Shown here piece after piece: positions 1 through 12,100 of a stretch of DNA of 64,000 bases. Source of the DNA: Reticulascus tulasneorum. Its lineage: Eukaryota > Ascomycota > Sordariomycetes > Glomerellales > Reticulascaceae. The translations under genes and the position numbers were made by a program. Location: positions 1,984,001-2,048,000 of the forward strand of contig LSAX01000004.1 of NCBI GenBank assembly GCA_001557505.1. The letters are read 5' to 3'. The first letter of the stretch is position 1. The number at the start of each line of letters is the position of its first letter. The notes beneath the pieces are model-generated. The model had not been told where the DNA came from and searched no databases. It saw nothing but the letters and a program-made list of their open reading frames with translations.

Positions 1-2793
1 GTTCTCGGATTGAACAACATCGTCCACTGCCATGCTAGTCATAACTTTATCAGATCCGTCTCCCGAGCCCCATTCGAGTGCCTTCGCGCTATTCGCAACC
101 GAACCTTTTGCCTGGCCTTGCCCGAGAAGGTAATCAACCATGTACACATTATCGTCGGCCAGCTTCCGTATCTCGTCTCTCATCCTCGCGATCGCCCTAG
201 ACACAACCCTCAACTCCACATCTACCTTGCCACGGTTAGAGGTGAGCCAGGCGCCATGTTTGTCCACTAGTGCCTTGACCCAGAGCAAACAGAACTCGAT
301 ATGGGGAGTCTCTTCTGTCTGAGCTGCCACAAAGCGCAAAAGCCTTGGGACATAGACAGTGGGCATATCTTGCACCACCAGAGCGATTTCAGTGTAAGGA
401 ATTGCCAGAAAGACACGCTTGATCAGGCCCGCTTCGTTGAGTCGGAATGACATAACCAGCGCCTTGAGGTAGTCCTTTTCGTTCTGGAGAACAGCCAAAG
501 TCGATGCTGGCGTGATTTCTATGTTGAGATCGAAGGGGTCGAATTGTAGTAGGTTGTCCAGGCTGTAAATGAGAAGGCCTTCGGTCGATGCTGCGCAGAA
601 GGCGGATCCTGCTGGGGAAAATGCCACACCTGAGACACGTACTTCAGGTAACTTCTTCCTCGCTGATGGATCACCGCCTCGTTTGGATCCGGGGAGTGAT
701 TTGTCTTGTCGTGCTTCTCGATCAGATGCTTCGCCTTCGTCGTCAATAAGATCCTCTGGGCCGGCTTCTGTGAGACGCCTGCTGTTCAGAAACTCCTGTG
801 TGCCAGACAGCGAGAGGTTTACGCTGACCGTGTACTTCTTGAGGAGCACCATCGTGTGGACAGAATAGAGGCAAATGTACTTGCTGTTGCCGCCGGCCAA
901 GAGACAGCTCCCATCCGTACTATAGCGTATTGTGCTAAAGCTTTTAGTGCCCGCTACGTTTGCCGCAGTTCGTCTGTCGGTGGCTTTGCGCCCTCCTGAT
1001 ACGTCTCGCCGCCCATCAAGGCCCGAGACCTGTTCTGCATCTGTTATCGACCAGAACGATAACTGGCCATCCAAGGTAGAGATGGCCAACTGCAAAGAGT
1101 CCGGTCGGATTGCTATATCCAGAACATCGGCTTGCAATTGTAGAGGCTCGCTGGTTTGGGTTCGGCTGAAAATGGACCATATTCTCGCCGTACGGTCCCA
1201 GCTTCCACTGACTAAGGCGTCGCCGTTGGGGGCAAACGCTAAAGATGAAACAGGCCCTTCATGGCCCGATAGTTGGTCGAGAAGTTGGCCGGTTTGGACC
1301 GACCAGATGTGAATGTCAAAGGAGTCCAGCGAGCCCGCAGCCACAACTTCGCCACTAGGATCAACCGCCATACAAGAGAACGACAGCCGAGTGGGTGCTG
1401 TGAACGTTCTAAAGTTCCTATATCTGATGAGATCCCAGGCTCGTATGGACCCATCCAAGCTGGACGTGAAGAGAACATTGCCCTTCTTCGCAAATTCGCA
1501 TGCTGTGACGCCACTAGTGTGCTCCGTGAAGGTCACAATGCAAAACCCGGATTCGACGTCCCACACTTTGATCTTTCCATCATCTGCAGTTGTAATAATA
1601 CGCTGCCCATCTGGCGAGTATACGAGAGAGTTCATCGAGTCGAAGTGGCCCTGCTGCTTGAGGATGTACGACTCAGACTGCCATTCCCAAACCAAGAGTT
1701 GTCCGAGCTTGGATGCCCCAAAAGCTAGCCATTCTCCAGTCTTGTTGATCGTTACAAAGTCGATACCGTTTTGGGAGATGTTAAGGGTGTGAATCATGGT
1801 GAAATCCGGCAACTCGTACAGCGCAAAGAGGCCATTGGAAAACCCCGCAACCAGCAGGTTGGACTCGGGATGGAATGTAGCACATCGAACATGGGCGCTA
1901 TTTTGCATGAAATAGTGCCGATTCACGATCCTCCAGCGCATATCCGAGTCGTCGGCATCCTGCATCTCATTATCTCCTTCTGTGATCGCCCGGCTTGGGC
2001 GGCCGACATATTGCCAATCAAAGACTGCACCATCCTTACTGACAGTATATATTATCTCCTGGTTCTCCGAGAACCAAGCTCCCACAACTGCTTGCTTGTG
2101 GCCCGACAGAACCGTCGGTATAAAGCCTTCTTCAGCATCTAAACTCCATATCCTGGCAGTTAAGTCCTTGGAAGTGCTGAGGAAGAACCGGGAGTCACTA
2201 GACCATTCAATATGCTTCACATCATCAAAATGTGCTGTGTGGGTGTGATGCCGAACGAACGGAGCGAACTCGAGTTCCCCTTCGGTATTGGAGTCTGGAG
2301 TCGACGGGACATGCCAGACCTCAAGCTTCCTACCCAGTCCGACTGCAAAATACCGGCCGGAGGGAGAGAATGACAGAGCAGTCACCGAGGATCGAAATGA
2401 GAAGTGGTATATTGGTATTCGGCGGGGTACGTTGGTCAAAATGGCTTGTCCATCTTCGTCAATGGATAGCAGCAAGTTTCCACGAGGCGTTAAACCAATC
2501 CTGGAGATGTTTTTTCGATGCGCAAAAGGCAGAGTGTGCGACTTGTTGCTGCAAGAGGATGTCAGATATTTCCCTGAGAATATTCCAAGGAATTGGAGTG
2601 AGAAACCCACTCTACAAGGTTAAAGACGGTCACTTTATTGCCTACTGGCGAGAAGAGATGGGTGCCATCAGGACTGAACAGCAGGTTTCCCTGGCAGTAA
2701 ACCGTGCCAAGTAAATTGGAAAACTACGTTTAGACTTTAGTATATCATGAGAAAGGTTCGGAATATGTGTCATACCTTGAAATCGGTCTTCAT
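1..2793 (-). CDS. PWP2: Periodic tryptophan protein 2 (UTP1), SSU processome WD40 protein; 3' end cut by window edge
   Basis: WD40 scaffold of the UTP-B subcomplex of the small-subunit processome, acting in the nucleolus on 18S pre-rRNA (family knowledge). Exons on the minus strand: 2793-2776, 2723-2611, 2548-1; 893 residues are visible. The start MKTDFKFSNLLGTVYCQGN is the hallmark PWP2 N-terminus, with the first intron after codon 6. The second junction rebuilds VFNLVDNKSHTLPFAHRKN, so the donor is GTGGGT at 2610. Repeated WD units follow (for example VWDVESGF, IHIWSVQTG, ARIWSIF), then an acidic linker (DLIDDEGEASD) and the helical UTP12-type C-terminal domain. The frame is open to base 1 and ends ...AVDDVVQSEN, so only a few residues are probably missing. 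It is divergent from the septin gene, with a 522-bp shared upstream region. Confidence 0.95.
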
Positions 2794-3315
2794 TGTCACC
2801 TGGCAGCCATTTTGTTCGCTGATATGCTAAGAAAACCACTGAAGCCAGCCGAGCTTTCGACTTTCTTATCGATTCCGAGAATTTTTGGATATTTTTTTTT
2901 GGCGGGGTCGGTGGATAGTTAATCCTAATTCCCGGGGCCAAACTATATTTGGCCTAGCGCACCTTCCTTGGATTGCAGACAAGGGGGTGGAATGGAGAGT
3001 GTCCTGTCAGTGTCGGCAGGGGATTGGCAGGAAAAAGGGGACCATTCATTCCCTTTCGCTTGCCCAGAAAAGCCCCAGCCAACGTCCGGCTCCAGCACGA
3101 GTGGCCGGGGAAGGGAAATTTGGGAGGCGGCACCATTTTGTTCCCCTGAAGGGTGAAGCACAAGCTCAAAACTTCCCAAACTCAACAGTCAACAGATCCG
3201 ACCTCGAAACACAACGCAGAATTCGCGTCTCTCAATCACCACCTCCGTCTCCATCCAGCTCCTTATAAGCATCGCCCCCCCGATAGATTCGTTCAGTTGA
3301 ACATTTCTGCCCAAA
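2794..3315. promoter_or_regulatory. Shared divergent upstream region of PWP2 and the septin gene
   Basis: 522 bp between two divergent start codons. It contains a T-rich run (about 2890-2899) followed by GC-rich sequence and a pyrimidine-rich leader before the septin ATG. No known binding motif was identified with confidence. Confidence 0.5.
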
Positions 3316-4650
3316 ATGGCTCCTCCCCCTGCCGCTGAGAGCGCTTCACCGATCGGTATCGCCAACCTCCCAAACCAGCGACACAAGATCGTCGCCAAGC
3401 GAGGTGCTGGCTTCACTATTATGGTAAGCATGCTACGCACCAGTTTGCAGCTTAAATTGTTTTGATACTGATGCGCCGTGACAGGTTGCTGGCGAGTCCG
3501 GCCTGGGCAAGACCACATTCATCAACACTCTCTTCTCCACCACCATCAAGAACTACGCCGACCACAAGCGTCGCCACCAGAAGCAGGTTGATAAGACCGT
3601 CGAGATCGAGATCACCAAAGCTGAGTTGGAGGAGAAGTTCTTCAAAGGTATATATACTCGACGCCATTGTTCGTTTCCAGCGTGTTCTAAACTCTCTAGT
3701 CCGCCTTACCGTCATCGACACTCCGGGCTTTGGCGACTATGTCAACAACCGAGACTCCTGGATGCCAATTATCGAGTTCTTGGACGACCAGCATGAGTCA
3801 TACATGTTGCAGGAGCAACAGCCTCGTCGACAGGACAAGATCGATCTCCGTGTCCACACTTGCCTCTACTTCATCCGACCCACTGGTCACACCCTCAAGC
3901 CTCTCGACATTGAGGTTATGAAGAGACTATGCTCCAGAGTCAACTTGATTCCGGTCATTGCCAAGGCTGACACCCTGAGCCCGGCTGATCTGGCCAAGTT
4001 CAAGCAGCGAGTAAGTCGCAGACATGCCCTGACGCTTAACCCAAGCTAACCGTCTGTCTTTCTTCTTTTAGATCCGAGCTGTCATCGAGGCGCAGAGCAT
4101 CAAGATCTACCAGCCACCAGTTGAGGAGGACGACGAACCTGCTGCCCAGCACGCCCGCAGCCTTATGGGTGCCATGCCCTTCGCGGTCATTGGCTCCGAG
4201 AAGGACGTCAAGACCGGAGACGGCCGCATTGTCAAGGGTCGACAGTACTCCTGGGGTGTTGCCGAGGTCGAGAACGAAGACCACTGCGATTTCAAGAAGC
4301 TCCGATCCATCCTTATCCGCACTCACATGCTCGATCTCATCCACACCACTGAGGAGTTGCACTACGAGGCCTACCGCGCTCAGCAGATGGAGACCCGCAA
4401 GTTCGGCGAGGCGCGTCCCAGAAAGCTCGACAACCCCAAGTTCAAGGAGGAGGAAGAGGCTCTGCGGAAGCGATTCACCGAGCAGGTCAAGATTGAGGAG
4501 CAACGCTTCCGACAATGGGAGCAGAAGCTCATTGCCGAGCGTGACCGCCTTAACAAGGATCTCGAGCAAACCCATGCCCAGATCAAGCAATTGGAAGGGG
4601 AACTGGAGCAAATGCAAGGAAGCGCTGTTCGCAGTCATGGACGTCGTTAA
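3316..4650 (+). CDS. CDC12: Septin, CDC12/AspC type
   Basis: GTP-binding septin that polymerises into rings and filaments at septa and hyphal branch sites. Exons: 3316-3423, 3485-3647, 3700-4010, 4072-4650; 386 aa. The P-loop GESGLGKTTF lies at about residues 39-48, the G3 motif DTPGFGD at about 95-101 and the G4 motif AKAD near 180. The septin unique element ends in GRQYSWGVAEVEN. The last ~80 residues form a charged coiled coil (EEEEALRKRFTEQVKIEEQR). The short N-terminus ending NLPNQRHKIVAKRGAGFTIM and the ETRKFGEARPRKLDNPKFK segment resemble filamentous-fungal Cdc12/AspC rather than Cdc3, Cdc10 or Cdc11; this subgroup call is from memory. All splice sites are GT-AG. It is convergent with the kinase gene. 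Confidence 0.92.
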
Positions 4651-5167
4651 GCCTGGTCCAACAATACCCTCAAGCTTGGCTGCACATGGTCAGCCGCTTT
4701 TTGCCGCGGTCTATTGCGTTATTGCTCTACCTCGATTTAGGGTTTGGAGTTGAAAACGGTCTAGGAGATCCAAGTTTTGAACGTGTTACATGGAGAAGCT
4801 CTGTAGCCAATCATTCCACAGAAACCGTGATATCGGTTGGTTCCATGAGGGTGGTTGATTCTATTAATTCGTCCCAAGTATTGTGTTTGGCAATCGAAAG
4901 AGACGTCCGAGACGAATATTTAGCGCGGCGAGAGGTTTCTTTTTTCCCTTTTACGAGTTTACTACCCCCTTTTTCTCAACTAGTCAACTTTAGTTACGAT
5001 GTAATTCAGTCCCGGCCTTTTCATGATACCAAGTCAAGGAAAAAAAGGCCTGCTAGCCAGTTCGAAGTGGATTAAGTCTGTCTTGGTTGACTATATACCC
5101 GTGACCGTGTTCATACCCTTCATGAGGTAAAATATTGCGCATCCCAGCCTCAGCAAACGCCGCCCCT
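4651..5167. other. Convergent intergenic region
   Basis: 3' flanks of the septin and the kinase genes. No coding frame resembles a protein. Nothing else noted. Confidence 0.6.
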
Positions 5168-6691
5168 CTACACGGCATCCATGCTCGCTCTTGTCGTCAA
5201 CTGCTCGTTCTTATTCCCCAACTTTGATATTTGAAGAAAGGCATCCACTCCATAACCCTCAAGACTATGCATCTCTAAGCTCCCTGCCCAATACTCGGCA
5301 TAAACTCTGCTCAACGGCAAACCCATGCCCAGACGCAAATTTGGTGGCCTGCTTGTTAGGGATGCCAGCGAATTGCCATAGCTTGGTGTTTTTAGATCCG
5401 CACGACCCAACTCATCATGTATGTGAAGCTCCTGCATCGTAGCGGCGAGCTTGGGGACTTGGCCTAAGTTCTCCAGCCGTGTCTGGCTCTGGGGGCCTTT
5501 GCTGAAAGACCAGAGATACGGCAGGTCGTCTCTCGGGATACCGCCTCCTTGGTCTGATATTCGGATGATGACATGATGCTGCGCTTCGCAGATTGTCACC
5601 TCTATCGGTGCGACCGGTGCCGACTTGTGATTGCTCTTTTGCTGCTGCTCGATGACAGCCTGGACTGAGTTCCGGAGCAGCTCGCCCACGATGTACTCCA
5701 AGTGACTAAGGATGTAGGGGAAGCTGGCTTCGAGATGTCCTTCCACTTTGATCTCGGGAATCTGGGCGTCCGGGCCATAGGTTGAGCGCGCGTGGGATTG
5801 CACCGCACGCGAGCACCGGTCGATAACATCTTTTGCTACGCACTTGATGAACACTTCGCCGATGAACTCAGACTCAGAGAGTTTGGCGCCGGGAGAAAAC
5901 CAAGGAGAGTGGTAGGTCTCTGTCAAGGCCAAATGCTGTTCCGCAATTACTCGGCGAGATATTCTCTGCCAGCCTCGTGTTAGCCATAGCGAACAGAAAT
6001 TCCACCAAAAGAGTGTCGGAACTTGCCGATCTCAGTATTGTGTTCATAAACTTGTCCAAGTCTCCAGCATCCATGCGGCCGCTGCTTTCCAATATACCCA
6101 TGGCAAGATTAGGGATAACCGTCAGATGCGCTTTGAGCATCTGGCTGATAATCTTGCACAGCCTGTCATTGTCCTCGAGGGTTTTAATCTCCTTGACCTT
6201 TCGGAAAGTGTCGAAGGCGTTGTAATATAGTTCGTACACATCGCTAATATGAGGGTTCTTGACTACGACATAGGGGAGCTGCTGCATGTCTCGTATTCGA
6301 TGTGCGATTCTGCGGTTCAAAGATAGAATCAGCGACGTGGAAACAAAGAGCTAGGAGGCCAGGCAAACATACCTTGTAGGTAGCTCTGTTCGAACATAAT
6401 TCGCAGAACTTATCAGACGTGATTCCGTGAGAGAGCGGCCGAAGACCATAAGCTGTCGCAGGCTTATCGGACGAGCTTCCTTCACAACCCATCTGGGAAT
6501 TGGTTAGCAGCTGGCTGGCGCAGCATAAGCTTGAACAAAGCTTTAATAGAGCTTAAAACCCACTCATCCAGAACCGACACTGGCCTCCATGCCGAACTAT
6601 TCACGAATCGGCAGGGGCGGAGGGATATAGTGGTCGCGATCGAGGTTAATCCGCATCGCTTGCTGGCATTCCGCAAGGCGATGGAGAGCAT
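5168..6691 (-). CDS. Mitochondrial pyruvate / branched-chain 2-oxoacid dehydrogenase kinase family protein
   Basis: GHKL-fold protein kinase that phosphorylates and inactivates the E1alpha subunit of a mitochondrial 2-oxoacid dehydrogenase complex (yeast Pkp1/Pkp2 family; substrate not determinable here). Exons: 6691-6564, 6492-6373, 6309-6027, 5965-5168; 442 aa. The N-terminus MLSIALRNASKRCGLTSIA is basic and Ser/Ala-rich, like a mitochondrial presequence. SLRQLMVFGRSLTESRLISS and RIAHRIRDMQQLPYVVVKNP mark the regulatory helical domain. The ATP lid has ELLRNSV (Asn about 276), SDQGGG (Asp about 315) and GMGLPLSRVYAEYWAG (from about 390). The third intron (6026-5966) starts with GC: only this donor gives the conserved NTILRS-RISRRVIAEQHLAL. 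Ends GNKNEQLTTRASMDAV. PKP2-like is my best guess. Confidence 0.92.
5966..6026 (-). other. GC-AG intron in the mitochondrial kinase gene
   Basis: 61-nt phase-0 intron reading GCAAGT at the donor, GCTAAC as branch site and GGCAG at the acceptor. It can also be read through without a stop, but only for a stretch that then leaves the conserved frame. Confidence 0.85.
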
Positions 6692-9131
6692 GCCGACGAT
6701 TCCATGCGGAGACAAAGATAGCTTGGACTAAGAGAGGGTCGGGAGAAGTGAATTGGTCTGGGAAGCTATAACGATAAATCAAAGAGGTAGTATCACGTGA
6801 GAAATACAAAACTACCACAGTTTGTACAACTGCAGAAGCTCCGTGGTCAGGGAATTGAACAGGAATGACTCCCAGATCCTCTACGAAAAGAGATCTCAGC
6901 TACCTTAATCTTATCGATTCCACCCACCAGCAGCCAGTTTTACCCCACACTGCGGAATTGGCGCCTGATGGATTTCATTACTTCTTATCCACCCACCACA
7001 TCACCCACGGGCTGGACCGTACGACCCCTGTGGCTCCTGATTCATGGAATGGGCTTCGCGAGCATGCCACCTTCACGTTCATGTCATCGCCGAGATGAAG
7101 CCATCCGAGCACCTTTCTTCTGTGTCATGAATCCAGACGCACGGTAGTCCCGCTGAAGATGAAAGGATCGCCCAAGGATCAACAAGATTCTTTACTGGAA
7201 CAGTGCGAGCCGAGGTTCACTCAGACTGGACTAGGTAGTTCGCGTCCATGGCAGTGAAGATTGGGATGTGTACTGTTCTTTGCAGCTACTACGAGCCGAG
7301 CTCTGACAGAGGCTTGTGTTCACTGTCTTTTTTTCATTGACTGACAGGAGGCATCACACCCATGCGGGACGTGCAACTGCAGCCCCAAAAGTTTAACTGA
7401 TAGGCCTGCTGCTTAGTGGCAGCTACCAGTGATGGGAATGCGATGCAACCCACGAATTGGGGCCGGGTTTGTTCTTCTGGACAACCCGATCCTGTCTGTG
7501 TTTCAGTCGCCAGGGTGTGTGCTTTGTTAACGGTTATGCTGTTTGACTAGCAGCAACACCGGGCAGGCTGCTGAGCTGGTCATCATTCGAGGCATGCTAT
7601 GCTGTAGTGCGGATGTTGCAAAATAGAAATTGCCTAGTCCCCATGCTGAGAGGATCTCAGTAGTGGAGGATGGGGTTTGGAGATTCTTCGCAATGGAGAG
7701 CTCTATCCTTGCCGGCCTGCTAGCTTGCCTGCTAGATAGTAGGCAGGCAGACGGGACGGGTAGACGGTGTTTAGGAGGCTGCGCATCTCGATGCTGCACC
7801 TCTCATACTAGTGACTTGTGTTACCCTGTATGCTACGAGGTACTCTGCTTTATGCATTGGCTGCGGAGCTTTCCCAGAGCAGAACCCAGCATCGATGGTT
7901 GTCACATTCCAAAACAGACACTCGTTTTGGTTGGCAGTGCAAGACGGAGTTGTTTGCGCCTAGATCTCTGAGCATGCGATTGGTTTGATGGCATTCCGAG
8001 GCTCTGGAAATACAAAAGACACTTCGTCACTGTTGCTTTCAGAGAAAGGTTGTGAATCAGCTAGTCAGCAGAAAACGTCATTGGATGGAGGGGTGTCAAG
8101 AGTGACCCATGTGCCTAAGAGACACTAGCCGCGTCCCCCGAGCTCAATCGTCATAGAGGGCTACTTACGAAACCATGCGCACCTGCGACCTACCTACCTA
8201 CCAAGCTTGCGGTACTGATGGATGTGTGCTTTGATAGTAGTGACCCCCAGTAGGTAACCCTTTCACTGCAGGTGAGGCATGCTGCTTGCTCAAGTACTAG
8301 GTAATTTACACGACCTACCTTACCTTACGGGTAGGTAGTATCTGCGTGGTCAAGAAGAGATAAGCTCTGTTTTGCTGTAGACTACGGGGCTTCTAACCCC
8401 GAAACTTGGCCCAGACAAACTACTGTATGTACCAAGTGGCAAAGACATCTGGGCGGGCGGACAAACTGCGCGCAAAAGACTACTAGTAAACTAACAGGCT
8501 TTGGGTGGAGGAACTGGACGTGAGAAAAGACGAAAAGACCCCGCCCTGACAAAGACGTGGCCGCGCCGTCACGAGTTTTGCGTGTGTGCGAGCGAGCGAG
8601 CCTGGCCTGGTTTGGTCTGGTCTGCTCGTACTCCTCTAACTCCCAATACCTGACCTCTTTCACAAACAATGATGCTGCTGCTGTTGCTGCGCCTCGCCTC
8701 CAACCTTTTTCTCCACGACTTTTGCTACCTACCTTAGTAGAAGCCCACTTTGCCGCACTACACTGCATACCTCATATGCAAGTGCAACCGCTCTCTTTTC
8801 CTGCCTTGTCGTGATAATCATTCTTGCCCTTCGCTGCCCCGGGCTTCTCATTACACATACTGCACGCAACACACATCCACCTAAGGTACCGCGTGCCGTC
8901 GTGGGCTCTTACCCCGTATTCGAGGCAGCTTCGACTCCCCCCTCCACCTGTTGCTGCTCGTCAGCTGTTCCTCGTCCCGGATTTGCATCATGGTAAGCCA
9001 TCACTGAAAGCCTCACTTCTTCTTGGAACCCCCCTTGGGTCTGCCCCAATACCACCCATTCCTACTACCACCTCTACCCCGAGCATTGTCCCCCTCCCCT
9101 CCCCTCCCCCTCCCCTGCAGATGGTGCGAAA
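6692..9131. other. 2.4-kb divergent gene-free region upstream of UBP15
   Basis: Between the divergent kinase and UBP15 starts. Only short ORFs without protein character. It holds a cluster of CTACC/GGTAG motifs (ACCTACC repeats at 8188-8202; inverted ACCTACC/GGTAGGT at 8313-8319 and 8330-8336) and a C/T-rich tract (about 9084-9117) just before the UBP15 start. It is probably promoter plus long 5' UTR. Confidence 0.55.
8993..9120 (+). other. Probable 5' intron of UBP15
   Basis: GTAAGC directly follows an ATG (8990-8992). The stretch ends in a (C4T)n pyrimidine tract and CTGCAG at 9120, the look of a real acceptor. Splicing here would place ATG-ATG out of frame with the main ORF. Use of the alternative AG at 9082-9083 would keep it in frame. 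See findings. Confidence 0.5.
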
Positions 9132-12100
9132 ATGGAGTTGCCGTACCGTCCTTTGCCAACGGGAACCCAGGCTGATTCGACCCCCTCCGCCCAGAGCTAC
9201 AACAACGACATCCACTCGCCGAACGAGATGGTGGTGGACACAGACGAGTATGTCGGCGTCGCGAACGAGCCCGAGAAGGAGCAGGTCGCCATCATCAACC
9301 CAGACAATCTCGAGGCCGACGCCGACCAACTACAAGACCTGCCTCTAGCTAATGACTGTGGGTTGCCCGCCCTTGTCGGCCCACTGCCGCGGCTAACCTG
9401 GGATCTAGATGATGCAATGAAAGAGATCGTTCTTCCCCCATTACTCGAAGAACCCCGCATCTTGGAAGATGTGGTGAACACATGGACGGTTGAATCATGG
9501 AAGTCCATGTCTAAGAAAGAACATGGTCCCGTCTTCGAGGCCGGCGGCAACCCATGGTATGTTTTCGTCCCCTGCCTTTGCCTGTTGCCCCCACGTCCCG
9601 CTCACCCCTCTTGTGCTATGCTAGGCGCATCCTCCTGTTCCCACATGGCAATAACGTTGATCAATGCTCCATCTACCTCGAACATGGCTTCGACCCTACC
9701 AACATACCAGAGAATTGGAGCTGCTGCGTGCAGTTTGCGCTGGTGCTATGGAACCCGAGCGACCCGAGCTTATATGCCCAACATACCGCACACCACCGAT
9801 TCACTAAGGAAGAGTCCGACTGGGGCTTTACTAGGTTTTTGGAGCTCCGGAAGATGTTTAATGTTCCTTGGGACGGAGGTAGCCGGCCACTGTGTGAGAA
9901 CGACACGGCCAACATCACGGCATATATCCGAATTGTAGAAGACGAGACAGGCGTTCTCTGGCACAACTTCAACAACTACGACTCCAAGAAAGAGACCGGC
10001 TACGTGGGCCTGAAGAACCAAGGCGCCACCTGCTACCTTAACTCCCTCCTCCAGTCTTTATACTTCACCAACGCCTTCAGGAAGGTGTGTTTTTACTCTG
10101 CTCTCTGGTTTGTGTGACGCGAGGGGGCTAACTGATAGCTGTAGGCCATTTACGAGATTCCAACACAACAAGAGGAGAGCATGACCAACAGCGCATATAC
10201 CCTGCAGCGTCTCTTTTATCAGCTGCAAACATCCGAGGGGGCCGTCGGGACGAACGAGCTCACCAAGTCCTTCGGTTGGGAGACACGGCATATCTTTGAG
10301 CAGCAAGATGTTCAGGAATTGTCGCGGAAACTTATGGAGCGTATGGAAGAGAAGATGAAGGGCACCCCGGCCGAATTGGTGCTTCCCCAGATGTTCAGCG
10401 GCAAAATCAAGACGTACATCTCTTGCGTGAACGTCGAGTACGAATCCAGCCGCATAGAGGATTTCTGGGATATCCAGCTCAATGTGAGCGGAAACAAAAA
10501 TCTTTTGGAAAGCTTCAAAGATTATATCCAAGTCGAGAAGATGGACGGCGAAAATCAATATTATGCTGGCGACGAGCATAAGCTTCAGGACGCAAACAAG
10601 GGTGTCATCTTCACAAGCTTCCCAAACGTCTTGCACCTGCAACTAAAGCGATTCGAGTACGACATTCAAAGAGATACCATGATGAAGATCAACGACCGCT
10701 ACGAGTTCCCAGACGTCTTCGATGCTGCGCCGTACCTTTATCCAGACGCCGACAAGTCGGAACCCTGGACCTATCAACTGCATGGTGTGTTGGTGCATAG
10801 CGGCGATTTGAACGCGGGCCACTACTACGCATTCCTCAAGCCAAACAAGGATGGGTGGTTCTACAGATACGACGATGACAAAGTGACGAGGGCAACGATG
10901 AGGGAGGTTCTCGAAGAGAATTTCGGTGGAGAGTATCACACATCCAACGGTAGCTTGCGAGCGCCGCTCCAGAAGAAGAGTCCTATAATGCGCCAGAACA
11001 GCGCATACATGTTGGTGTATATTCGACAATGTCGTCTTGATGAAATACTTTGTCCCGTTGTGCGGGAGGATATCCCCAGGCATCTTCAGCAGAGATTCGA
11101 GGAGGAGAGCGCATTGAAAGAAGCGAAGCGGAAGGAACGCGATGAGCAGCACCTCTATATTGGTGTTAAGGCCATCACTGAGGAGACCTTCCGGAACCAC
11201 GGAGGGACAGATCTTACCGTCTTTGATGCTGACCCCGCAGAGGACCCTGCTGCTCCTCGTTTCTACCGAGTTTTGCGCGTCACGACGATGGAGGACCTCG
11301 TGGCCCAGATTGCTACGGATCTCAGTCTTGACCCTCGACGAGTGCGTTTGTGGGTGATGGTGAATCGGCAGAACAAGACTATCAGACCTGATCAGCCTAT
11401 CATGGATCTCCGGCCGACAGTCGAGGAGGCGTTCCAGCGCGCCGCAGCCCACAGGGACAACTCTCTGCGTGTGTGGGTCGAAGTCGCAGAAGACGTAAGC
11501 CCCGAAGGTGAGGCCGTTTGGCCTACGTATCAGGGACAGTTCAACGGAGTTGTTGTCAAGAACGACCTTATCCTCCTTTTCTTGAAATACTTCGATGCTG
11601 ACGCCCAAACCCTCTTTGGTGTCGGCCACGTATACATCAGCAAAGAGAAAAAGGTGGAGGAGCTCGTGCCAATGATCATGAAAAAGATGGGCTGGGGTGA
11701 GAAGCTACCGTCTGAGGAAAAGATTTCACTATGGGAGGTAAGATAGTCGCAAAAGGCTGCGAATCCTGCTCAAGACAGTCTCTAACTCTCCACAGGAAAT
11801 CAAGCCCACGATGATTGAGGCGCTGAAGGCTAAGCAGTCCCTCAAAGCTGCCGAACTACAAGATGGCGACATCGTCTGCTTCCAACGTACCCCGGAGCGC
11901 AAGGGCGACAGAAACATCCTTGAGAAACGGCTAGGCTTGGGCGAAAAGCAATCAGCAGAGGAACTGTTGGTCTCTTCCATCACCCGTAAAAGCTTCAATA
12001 TGCTAATTCCCCCCGCAGCAACAAGAAATCCGAGAAGTTCGATGACGCTCGCGAGTTCTATGACTTCCTTCACAACAAGAAGACGGTCAAGTTCCATGCT

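Noticed and set aside
10643..11629. 328-codon ORF antisense to UBP15
   Set aside because: Lies wholly opposite the USP core exon; its codons are the mirror of a conserved coding strand and it has no family pattern.
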